In this document: positions 1-5,566 of the stretch, piece by piece
Numbering within the stretch: position 1 is the stretch's first letter
How the letters are laid out: each line of letters starts with the position of its first letter
NCBI GenBank assembly: GCA_013138675.1
Contig: WTCH01000305.1
Location: 1-5,566, forward strand
Source of the DNA: Woeseiaceae bacterium
GTDB taxonomy: Bacteria; Pseudomonadota; Gammaproteobacteria; Steroidobacterales; Woeseiaceae
Direction of reading: 5' to 3'
DNA length: 5,566 nt
Notes under the pieces: model-generated
What the model saw: the letters and a program-made list of their open reading frames with translations, nothing else
What the model was told of the DNA's origin: nothing
Databases searched by the model: none
Translations under genes and position numbers: made by a program

Positions 1-1491
1 GTTCACTATCACGAGAGCAACGGCTTTCGTGAGAATTCATACCTAAAGCGTGACGACACGAATGGTCGCGAAGAGACAACGGTACGCGGCCGGCTCAAGT
101 GGTCAGCCGGGGATACCTGGGATTTCAATTTCGCAGCCGTGTACGCCGATGTTGATAACGGCTACGACGCCTGGGCGATCGACAATAGTTCAACAGTATT
201 GTCGGACAAACCAGGTAAAGATGCCCAGACAAGTGTCGGTGCATCGTTGCGAGCCGAGTACTCGGGCTTCGCTGATTCGACGTTGACATCGATAACGAGC
301 TTCGCCGACTCAGACATCGAGTTTAGTTATGACGCTGACTGGGGTAACGACGATAGTTGGGCGCCGGTGCTGTACGACTACATCTCGGTGAGCGACCGTG
401 AACGCAAGACATTGAGCCAGGAGTTTCGCTTCGTGGCCGATCAGTGGCTTGTTGGCCTGTACGCGTTGAAACTCAAAGATGAGATATCTACATTCAACTG
501 GGGCGAATACTACGACCCGGGTTACGACTTTGCCGACAGCCTGAATGACTTGTTCATCAGTGACTATGAGGCGACTAACCTCGCCGTGTTTGGGCAACTC
601 GACCAAGAACTAGGCGAGGCGTCCCGACTGACGTTCGGTTTGAGATTTGAGCGACGATCGACCGACTACAGCGACAGCATGGGTCTACGAACGGGGCCAT
701 CGGAATCGATGTGGGGCGGCGAATTAGCCCTTAGTCATGATCACTCTGACGCTGTTACAAGTTTCATAACCGTTTCAAAGGGTTACAAGGCTGGTGGCTT
801 CAATCTTGGACCAGCCGTGCCGGACGAATATCGCGAATACGTCGGTGAGGATCTGCTGAATCTCGAAGCGGGCATCAAGGCGAATCTTCTCGAGAATACG
901 CTGCGGCTTAATGCGTCGGTGTTTGCGAGTCGTCGCAAGGACCAGCAAGTGCGCACCTCGTTCCAGCTCAATCCTGGTGACCCGACGTCTTTCGGTTTCG
1001 TCCCGATCACTGTCGCAGAGGGCGACACGTTGGGATTCGAAGCTGACTTGCGTTGGCTTCCGAACGACAACTGGATGCTGTATGCAACGATCGGATTGCT
1101 CGACACGGAATTCGGTGACGTCAAGGCGCCTTCACTTGGGAACCTGGTCGGTCGATCGCAGGCGCATGCACCGGACTACACGCTGGCATTCGGCGGTAGC
1201 TATGATCATCCAAGTGGCATTTTCGTTCGAGTCGATACCTCTTTTCGCGATGACTTCTACTTCGACGTGAGTCATGACGCGCGGTCACGATCGTTTGAAC
1301 TCGTCAATGCCCGAATCGGGTACCGGTCGGATACTTGGTCAGCAACGTTGTGGGCGCGCAACCTGTTTGATGAGGAGTACGCCGTTCGTGGTTTTTACTT
1401 TGGCAATGAGCCACCCGATTTTCCCAACGCCTTATACACACGATTTGGTGACCCACGCCAGGTCGGTCTTACTATAAATAAAGGGTTCTAA
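1..1491 (+). CDS. TonB-dependent outer-membrane receptor, C-terminal part (5' truncated by window edge); probable thiamine/precursor receptor
   Basis: Frame 1 is open from the first base, so the gene begins upstream; 496 residues are visible before the TAA. The protein is a run of alternating amphipathic segments typical of the 22-strand barrel of TonB-dependent receptors. Family-typical stretches include VSKGYKAGGFN (about residues 258-268), a WARNLFDEEYAVRGFYF-type segment near the end, and a GDPRQVGL-type last strand. The protein ends in Phe (GLTINKGF), the usual C-terminal residue recognised by the BAM complex. The TonB box and plug domain are outside the window. Receptors of this family take up scarce ligands using TonB-ExbBD energy. 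The ligand cannot be read from the barrel. The downstream thiamine-binding, PnuT-like and kinase genes, in the same direction with almost no gaps, suggest thiamine or a thiamine precursor. The family call is very sure; the ligand is inference from context. Confidence 0.95.
   Translation, partial: VHYHESNGFRENSYLKRDDTNGREETTVRGRLKWSAGDTWDFNFAAVYADVDNGYDAWAIDNSSTVLSDKPGKDAQTSVGASLRAEYSGFADSTLTSITSFADSDIEFSYDADWGNDDSWAPVLYDYISVSDRERKTLSQEFRFVADQWLVGLYALKLKDEISTFNWGEYYDPGYDFADSLNDLFISDYEATNLAVFGQLDQELGEASRLTFGLRFERRSTDYSDSMGLRTGPSESMWGGELALSHDHSDAVTSFITVSKGYKAGGFNLGPAVPDEYREYVGEDLLNLEAGIKANLLENTLRLNASVFASRRKDQQVRTSFQLNPGDPTSFGFVPITVAEGDTLGFEADLRWLPNDNWMLYATIGLLDTEFGDVKAPSLGNLVGRSQAHAPDYTLAFGGSYDHPSGIFVRVDTSFRDDFYFDVSHDARSRSFELVNARIGYRSDTWSATLWARNLFDEEYAVRGFYFGNEPPDFPNALYTRFGDPRQVGLTINKGF
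1481..1485 (+). promoter_or_regulatory. Ribosome binding site for the YkoF-like gene
   Basis: AAGGG lies 7 nt before the ATG at 1493, inside the last codons of the receptor gene. It supports that ATG as the start and gives the small gene its own initiation signal, although only 1 bp separates it from the receptor stop. Confidence 0.7.
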
Positions 1492-1492
1492 T

Positions 1493-1741
1493 ATGAAAGT
1501 TGCTGTCGATATCAGCCTGTATCCGCTGCAGGAAGACCTGATTCCACCCATCCAGGATGTAATAGAGAGACTCAAGTCACACGACGGCCTTTACGTCGAC
1601 ACCAATGCGATGAGCACACAGATTCGTGGTGAGTACGACGACGTTATGGCGATTTTGACGAGCGAGTTCAAAACAACCTTCGAGCAATTGCCGAAGGCCG
1701 TCTTCGTCATGAAAATCCTGAACAATCCGATCGCGGACTAA
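1493..1741 (+). CDS. Small single-domain YkoF-like thiamine/HMP-binding protein
   Basis: An 82-residue protein with no signal peptide or membrane segment, so probably cytosolic. The sequence follows the YkoF / thiamine-binding fold: an N-terminal strand (VAVDISLYPLQ, residues 3-13), a helix (about 16-30), then the strand with NAMSTQIRGEYDDVMAIL (38-55), and a final strand VFVMKI (70-75). Bacillus YkoF carries two such repeats, binds thiamine, and is linked to an HMP/thiamine ABC transporter; this protein is a single repeat and would presumably form dimers. It starts 1 bp after the receptor stop and ends directly before the transporter ATG, so it is very likely co-transcribed. The role is inferred to be binding, buffering or sensing of thiamine or its pyrimidine moiety beside a PnuT-type transporter. 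The MTH1187/DUF77 thiamine-binding family, with a similar fold, is the main alternative label. Confidence 0.8.
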   Translation: MKVAVDISLYPLQEDLIPPIQDVIERLKSHDGLYVDTNAMSTQIRGEYDDVMAILTSEFKTTFEQLPKAVFVMKILNNPIAD

Positions 1742-2308
1742 ATGACGCCGCTCGAAATCATCGCGGTTGTAATGGCCGTCCTGTACCTGCTACTGGCGAT
1801 TCGCGAGAACATCTGGTGTTGGCCATGTGCCGGTATCAGCACGGCGATCTATATTTACCTGTTCCTTAGCGCGCAGTTGTACATGGAGTCGGCGTTGAAT
1901 GTCTTCTATTTCGCGATGGCCATATACGGCTGGAGTGTCTGGTATCGCGGTCGATCTGACGGTCACGAGCTGCCAGTATCTGTCTGGTCATTGCCCGTGC
2001 ACGCGTACGCGATCACGGCGATCGTCATCGCAAGTGCAATCAGCGGTTACCTGCTCAGCACCTACACCGACGCCGCATTTCCCTACATTGACTCCCTGAC
2101 GACCTGGGCTGCGATCTGGGCAACGTTTCTGGTTGCACGCAAGGTACTCGAGAACTGGTGGTACTGGATGGTCATCGACATCGCATCAATATTTATCTAC
2201 TGGTCAAGAGATCTGCAGCTAACGTCTTTGCTATTTGTCGTGTATGTGATCATGATTCCGTTCGGTCTCATTAGCTGGACGCGCTCCTGGCGCGAAGCAC
2301 AGGCATGA
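1742..2308 (+). CDS. pnuT: PnuC/PnuT-family vitamin transporter, probable thiamine transporter
   Basis: A 188-residue, very hydrophobic inner-membrane protein with about seven helices (roughly residues 5-22, 25-43, 48-67, 84-105, 119-134, 139-154, 160-178). Family-typical features are the aromatic NVFYFAMAIYGWSVW segment (53-67) and the WATFLVARKVLENWWYWMVID segment (126-146). Length is close to that of known PnuC proteins. PnuC members move nicotinamide riboside, and PnuT members move thiamine, by facilitated diffusion coupled to cytosolic phosphorylation. Thiamine is preferred here because the neighbours are a YkoF-like binding protein, a TonB receptor and a ThiK-like kinase, with no NadR-type kinase present. 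The ATG directly follows the upstream TAA and has no clear Shine-Dalgarno sequence, so translation is probably coupled to the upstream gene. The family is sure; the substrate is contextual. Confidence 0.9.
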   Translation: MTPLEIIAVVMAVLYLLLAIRENIWCWPCAGISTAIYIYLFLSAQLYMESALNVFYFAMAIYGWSVWYRGRSDGHELPVSVWSLPVHAYAITAIVIASAISGYLLSTYTDAAFPYIDSLTTWAAIWATFLVARKVLENWWYWMVIDIASIFIYWSRDLQLTSLLFVVYVIMIPFGLISWTRSWREAQA

Positions 2309-3090
2309 CGTCAACACCGGAAACCGTACTTGCAGATTTGCCTGAGTGGGCAGGGGCGACCGCCAGGACATTGTCGGGCGGTTTAACCAATCGCACCTGG
2401 TTAGTCGAAGTTGGCGATCGTCGCGCTGTCCTCAAGATAGACGACAAACCGCGCGAAGCGCCGTTCAACAGTCGCGACGCCGAAGCACGGATTCAGGCGG
2501 CCGCAGCGAAGCAGGGGCTCGCCAATCCCGTGTTACTGGCGACTGACACGGTTTATATGACCGAGTATGTGGATGGCGTTGTCTGGTCGCTAAACTGCCT
2601 TGACGACAACGCAAATCTCGACAATCTCGCGGCGGGGCTGAAGAAGCTGCACTCGCTGCCATTGACCGGCCGCACGTTTGATCCGCTCGGCGCTGCGCGG
2701 GAGTACTCTCGGCTCATTGATCCCGCACAGGCGGTCAAAGTCAGCGAGTGCTTGCAAAAAGTCGAAGTCGGGCCACGGCCACCGAATCTCTGTTGCTGTC
2801 ACAACGACCTCGTTGTGGCCAATATTCTCAACGTTCCTGATGTACGGTTCCTGGACTGGGAATACGCTTGCGACAACGATCCGTTTTTTGATCTCGCAAC
2901 GATCGTTGCGCACCACAAGCTAACGACCGAACAATCAAACTACCTGCTCGATTCTTACTTCGACGGTGATGGTGGGCGCTGGCGCGATCAGCTTGCGCGC
3001 CAGGCGGATGTGTACGAGGCGCTACTCTGGCTGTGGAGTGCCGCTCGGCCGCAGGGCGATCTGCAGAGTGATCAGAGCGGCGAGCGCTGA
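2305..3090 (+). CDS. Choline/thiamine kinase-like phosphotransferase (APH/ThiK-type)
   Basis: A 261-residue cytosolic kinase of the APH / choline kinase fold. Visible parts: an N-terminal glycine-containing loop SGGLTNRTWLV (24-34), the nucleotide-binding lysine in AVLKID (K44), a likely helix-C glutamate (E60), the catalytic HNDLVVANIL loop (H166, D168, N173) and the metal-binding FLDWEYA motif (D184). The start overlaps the transporter stop as ATGA, a translational-coupling arrangement; no good Shine-Dalgarno is seen. In E. coli ThiK of this family converts thiamine to thiamine monophosphate. Next to PnuT the enzyme would trap imported thiamine, leaving ThiL to make the diphosphate. Choline or another small alcohol is an alternative substrate. 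Three consecutive cysteines (163-165) precede the catalytic His. The last 22 residues are hydrophilic and are encoded antisense to the 3' end of nhaA, so they may be a recent tail. Confidence 0.87.
   Translation: MTSTPETVLADLPEWAGATARTLSGGLTNRTWLVEVGDRRAVLKIDDKPREAPFNSRDAEARIQAAAAKQGLANPVLLATDTVYMTEYVDGVVWSLNCLDDNANLDNLAAGLKKLHSLPLTGRTFDPLGAAREYSRLIDPAQAVKVSECLQKVEVGPRPPNLCCCHNDLVVANILNVPDVRFLDWEYACDNDPFFDLATIVAHHKLTTEQSNYLLDSYFDGDGGRWRDQLARQADVYEALLWLWSAARPQGDLQSDQSGER
3022..3090. other. Convergent coding overlap between the kinase and nhaA 3' ends
   Basis: The kinase stop (TGA, 3088-3090) lies 69 bp inside nhaA, whose own stop (TAG, read from CTA at 3022-3024) lies inside the kinase. Both reading frames are intact. 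No GC-rich hairpin with a T-run was seen here, so the two convergent transcripts would probably run into each other and be complementary over at least this stretch. Confidence 0.9.
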
Positions 3091-4224
3091 GAGAACGGAA
3101 CCAATCAAAACACCAAGCCGGTCACCATCAAAGTAACTTCCATCGCCGTGCTCAAAAGCCAAGCCTGCAATGAACAGGCTCATCGTAAATCCGATGCCGC
3201 TTGCGAACGCCACGCCAACTATCTGCCCCCAGGACACATCAGGGGGCAGCTTCACAAAACGAAGCAAAGCAGCGAGACCAACAAAGGCCATGATGCCCAG
3301 CGGTTTGCCGACGAACAGGCCCAGCACAATACCGAGCGTGACCGGGTGCGTGACCGAGTCGATAGAGAGGCCACCGAGTGGCAGCCCGCCGTTCGCGAAC
3401 GCAAATACGGGCAGGATCAGGAACACCACCGCACCGTGCAGATCATGTTCGAGTTCACGCAAGGGCGAGTTGCCGTTCTTGCCACGCATGGGGATGCAGA
3501 GGGCAATGAGCACACCTGCCAGCGTTGCGTGCACGCCGGACTTCAGCAACGCGACCCAAAGAACTATGCCGAGCAGAATGTAGGTCGATGTACGGGTCAC
3601 CCCGGCCCGGTTCATCAGCAACGCGATGATGAACGCAACGATGCCGACGATGACGAGCGTCAATGAAATATCTTCGGAATAGAACAAAGCAATGATGACG
3701 ATCGCGCCGAGGTCATCGAAGATGGCAAGAGTGAGGAGAAAGACCTTCAAGGCGACGGGCACACGACTGCCGAAGACACTCAGTAATGCCAATGCGAATG
3801 CTATATCCGTCGCGGCCGGAATCGCCCAGCCGTCGAGAGCAACAGGATCGCTCCAGTTGAACCAGGCGTAGATCGCCATTGGCACGATCATTCCGCCAAG
3901 GGCGCCGACAGCAGGCAGCGCAATCTGCGGTGCCGACGACAATTCTCCTTCCAGGACTTCGCGCTTCAGTTCCAGGCCAATCAGGAAAAAGAACACGGCC
4001 ATGAGGCCATCATTAATCCATAGCAGCAGCGGCTTGTTGATTGTCCAGTCAGCGACCTGTATCCCGACCGGAGCACCCAGAAACGCGTCGTAGACAGGTA
4101 GCAGCGGCGAGTTCGCCACCAGCATGGCGGCGATAGCCGCAATCAGCAGCAGTATGCCGCCGGCAGATTCGAGCTTCATGAAATCACGGATCGCGCTGGC
4201 GACCGGCGAGGAGTTGTCTACCAT
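3022..4224 (-). CDS. nhaA: Na+/H+ antiporter NhaA
   Basis: A 400-residue inner-membrane antiporter that exports Na+ (or Li+) in exchange for H+, giving salt and alkaline pH tolerance. It matches E. coli NhaA along its length with a constant offset of about +7. Key residues are kept: the TDIAFAL motif with D140 (E. coli D133), the ion-binding pair D170-D171 in IFDDLGAI (D163-D164), K307 in GKPLGI (K300), and H232 in LKSGVHATLAG (H225). The pH-sensor region residues E85 and E89 (E78, E82) and G345 (G338) in SGIGFTMS are also kept. About 12 helices are expected. The short C-terminal tail RPSGTPQPE follows the last helix. The ATG at 4224 overlaps the upstream hydrolase stop by 7 bp; a second Met at residue 16 is possible but less likely because the family starts slightly before the conserved SAGGI segment. 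Highly confident. Confidence 0.98.
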   Translation of the reverse strand: MVDNSSPVASAIRDFMKLESAGGILLLIAAIAAMLVANSPLLPVYDAFLGAPVGIQVADWTINKPLLLWINDGLMAVFFFLIGLELKREVLEGELSSAPQIALPAVGALGGMIVPMAIYAWFNWSDPVALDGWAIPAATDIAFALALLSVFGSRVPVALKVFLLTLAIFDDLGAIVIIALFYSEDISLTLVIVGIVAFIIALLMNRAGVTRTSTYILLGIVLWVALLKSGVHATLAGVLIALCIPMRGKNGNSPLRELEHDLHGAVVFLILPVFAFANGGLPLGGLSIDSVTHPVTLGIVLGLFVGKPLGIMAFVGLAALLRFVKLPPDVSWGQIVGVAFASGIGFTMSLFIAGLAFEHGDGSYFDGDRLGVLIGSVLSALAALITLQIALRPSGTPQPE

Positions 4225-5009
4225 GTGTTGCGGAGCTCCCTTAACTTCAAGAAAACAGACCGCGCGTCGGGGTTGTCACCGATCTCCGGGAACTGCTCCT
4301 GCAATCTCGCAATCACTGACAGGCTGTCGAGCCGGAAGAACGTATTCACCTCCCGTTCCTGCGTTAATGTCATGACGAGTGCGTCGGCGGGATCCTGGTT
4401 GCCATAGTCTGTGAGCATCTGTCGTGCCGTCTCATTATCCGGTTCACGATCAAGCGTAAATTGCAGGTTATTGATCAGGTAATCATGGCCCGGGTAGATC
4501 AGCGTATCGTCGGGTAGCTTCTCGAGTTGGTTTTCGAACGTATCGTACAGCTCGCCAGGGTGACCGCCATTGTGACAGTTGCCAGCCCCTGCGTTGAAAA
4601 GGGTATCGCCGCTGAACAGTGCTGGCTGATCTGTTTTCGAGAGCAGGCAGATGTGGCTCATCGTGTGACCGGGTGTGTCGAGGCACTCGAGATCAACGGT
4701 CTCACCGACCTTGATGACATCGCCCGCGCCGACGCCACGCGTCACGTTCGGAATGCGGTCCTTGGCATTCGCATGCGCAATGATCGAGGCGCCGGTCGCC
4801 TTAACCATTCCTTTGTTGCCACCCGTGTGATCGCCGTGTTCGTGGGTGTTGAGAATCTGCGTGATGGTCCAACCGTGTTTCTTGGCTGCCGCAAGACATT
4901 TCTGATATTCGAGTGGATCAATTGCGAGCGCATCTCCAGTTTCGGGGCAGGCAACCAGGTAATTGAAGTTGCGATAGGCGTTGCCGGTCCAGACCTGTTC
5001 AACGATCAT
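4218..5009 (-). CDS. Glyoxalase II-like metallo-beta-lactamase-fold hydrolase (hydroxyacylglutathione hydrolase family)
   Basis: A 263-residue cytosolic hydrolase. The dinuclear metal site is complete: THEHGDH (H56, H58, D60, H61), PGHT (H115), SGDTLF (D135) and YPGHDY (H175). A C-terminal HAGH-type domain follows, with EVNTFFRLDS (220-229) and a terminal KLRELRNTW. Length fits glyoxalase II (about 250-260). The family hydrolyses S-D-lactoylglutathione to D-lactate and glutathione, completing methylglyoxal detoxification. An oddity is that after SGDTLF the canonical GCG(R/K)-x-(F/Y)-x-G glutathione-binding segment reads AGAGNCHNGGHPGELY (139-154), so the usual basic residue is missing and the substrate may differ. 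The C-terminal R-x-x-R pair (257, 260) resembles the usual R-x-x-K. The start overlaps the amidohydrolase stop (ATGA) and has a good GAGGA site. The gene symbol gloB is withheld because of the changed site. Confidence 0.88.
   Translation of the reverse strand: MIVEQVWTGNAYRNFNYLVACPETGDALAIDPLEYQKCLAAAKKHGWTITQILNTHEHGDHTGGNKGMVKATGASIIAHANAKDRIPNVTRGVGAGDVIKVGETVDLECLDTPGHTMSHICLLSKTDQPALFSGDTLFNAGAGNCHNGGHPGELYDTFENQLEKLPDDTLIYPGHDYLINNLQFTLDREPDNETARQMLTDYGNQDPADALVMTLTQEREVNTFFRLDSLSVIARLQEQFPEIGDNPDARSVFLKLRELRNTW
4236..4240 (-). promoter_or_regulatory. Possible ribosome binding site for nhaA
   Basis: On the minus strand GGGAG lies 11 nt before the nhaA ATG, inside the end of the upstream hydrolase gene. 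The spacing is longer than ideal, so coupling to the overlapping upstream gene probably contributes to initiation. Confidence 0.4.
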
Positions 5010-5566
5010 CGTGATTCCTCAGCCGCGTAAACCTTCTTGCCGGCGACCCAGGTCTCGAGCACCCGGATGTCATCGATCTCGGAGGCCGGGACCTCGAAAT
5101 AATCCCGGTCAATGACGATGAAATCGGCCCACTTGCCAGCCTCGAGGCTGCCCAGGCGATCTTCCTGGTGTGCAGCATAAGCGTTTGCGAGCGTGAACGA
5201 GTGCAACGCCTCGGCACGCGTCAAAGCCTGGTCAGCGTACCAGCCACCGTCCGGTTCGCCCGCGCGACTCTGACGAGTGACCGCCGCGTACAGACCATGC
5301 CATGGGTTCGCGAGTTCAACCGGAAAGTCCGACCCATTCGCGAGTACGGCGCCTGAATTAAGCAGGCGTCGCCACGCGTAGCCACCCTTGATGCGGTCGG
5401 GGCCAATACGATCTTCGGCCATGTTCATGTCGCTCGTTGCGTGTGTTGCCTGCATCGCGGCGATGACGCCGAGTTCGGCAAACCTCGGAATGTCTTCGAG
5501 TGCGATGATCTGTGCATGTTCGATACGGTTACGCAGGCTTGATGGCTTGCCACCCTGCGCGGCCTC
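5006..5566 (-). CDS. YtcJ-like amidohydrolase (Amidohydro_3), C-terminal part (5' truncated by window edge)
   Basis: The frame is open from the right edge of the window to a TGA at 5006-5008, giving 186 residues; an internal Met at 5455 is not the start, because conserved sequence lies before it. Motifs of the YtcJ branch of the amidohydrolase superfamily are present: RIEHAQ (14-19 of the visible part, with a candidate metal-ligand His at 17), MQATHATSDMNMAEDRIG (38-55), and GSDFPVE with the candidate catalytic Asp at 80. Then come WYADQALTRAEAL, the QEDRLGSLEAGKWADFIVID segment, and an ETWVAGKKVY ending that returns to the N-terminal beta-sandwich domain. Full-length members have about 550 residues, so roughly the last third is seen. 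These metal-dependent hydrolases act on amides or cyclic amides, but most have unknown substrates and none can be assigned here. It is the first visible gene of the minus-strand operon. Confidence 0.92.
   Translation of the reverse strand, partial: EAAQGGKPSSLRNRIEHAQIIALEDIPRFAELGVIAAMQATHATSDMNMAEDRIGPDRIKGGYAWRRLLNSGAVLANGSDFPVELANPWHGLYAAVTRQSRAGEPDGGWYADQALTRAEALHSFTLANAYAAHQEDRLGSLEAGKWADFIVIDRDYFEVPASEIDDIRVLETWVAGKKVYAAEESR
5016..5020 (-). promoter_or_regulatory. Ribosome binding site for the glyoxalase II-like gene
   Basis: GAGGA on the minus strand lies 6 nt before the ATG at 5009, inside the last codons of the amidohydrolase. It fixes the start codon, which also agrees with the family's usual N-terminus. 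Confidence 0.75.

Noticed and set aside
911..1270. A 119-codon frame inside the receptor gene in another frame
   Set aside because: Arg/Ser-rich translation with no domain, nested in the well-supported receptor barrel.
139..1491. The receptor starting at the GTG at 139
   Set aside because: The same frame is open back to base 1 with barrel-like sequence, so this GTG is an internal valine; the gene is truncated by the window edge.
1742..2308. PnuC for nicotinamide riboside rather than PnuT
   Set aside because: The fold is shared, but no NadR or NAD-salvage gene is adjacent, whereas a YkoF-like thiamine-binding protein is; not fully excluded.
3060..3130. Possible terminator hairpin at the junction of the convergent operons
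   Set aside because: Short GC-rich bits such as GGCGAGCGCTGAG do not form a convincing stem-loop followed by a T-run on either strand.
3148..3666. A 172-codon open frame on the plus strand opposite nhaA, plus a second long one at 3170-3583
   Set aside because: They lie wholly antisense to a very well conserved nhaA. The translations are very rich in charged and polar residues, as expected from reading the reverse strand of membrane-helix codons, and resemble no known family.
4527..5030. A 167-codon open frame on the plus strand opposite the glyoxalase II-like gene
   Set aside because: The minus-strand gene carries all catalytic motifs; the plus-strand frame has no recognisable domain and is a coding-bias shadow.
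5006..5455. The amidohydrolase starting at the ATG at 5455
   Set aside because: The conserved RIEHAQ motif lies upstream in the same frame, so the true start is beyond the right edge.

Overview
The window looks like a gene-dense, mid-GC chromosomal stretch from a Gram-negative proteobacterium. A TonB-dependent outer-membrane receptor shows there is an outer membrane. The glyoxalase II-type hydrolase, NhaA and YtcJ-type amidohydrolase would suit an aquatic or marine gammaproteobacterium. That taxonomic guess comes from protein style only and is not tested. There are no RNA genes, IS elements, CRISPR arrays or sizeable intergenic gaps: almost every base is coding on one strand or the other.

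Plus strand, 1-3090: four tightly packed genes that read as a thiamine (vitamin B1) acquisition operon. The first is the 3' part of a TonB-dependent receptor (5' end outside the window). It is followed 1 bp later by a small single-domain YkoF-like thiamine/HMP-binding protein. A PnuC/PnuT-family inner-membrane transporter starts directly after that stop codon. A choline/thiamine-kinase-like phosphotransferase then overlaps the transporter by 4 bp (ATGA). In the inferred pathway the receptor brings thiamine or a precursor across the outer membrane, PnuT lets it cross the inner membrane by facilitated diffusion, and the kinase traps it by phosphorylation. The small protein may bind or sense the vitamin in the cytosol. 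The promoter and any TPP riboswitch would lie left of the window.

Minus strand, 5566-3022: three genes in an overlapping run transcribed right to left. They are the 3' part of a YtcJ-like amidohydrolase, a glyoxalase II-like metallo-beta-lactamase hydrolase (4 bp overlap), and the Na+/H+ antiporter NhaA (7 bp overlap). Their functional link is not obvious.

The two operons converge and overlap tail to tail by 69 bp (3022-3090), so the last 22 codons of the kinase are antisense to the last codons of nhaA and no terminator fits between them. The most interesting points are the thiamine operon with its stand-alone YkoF domain and ThiK-type kinase, the convergent coding overlap, and the changed substrate-site segment of the glyoxalase II homologue. 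I found no clear evidence of an entirely new system.
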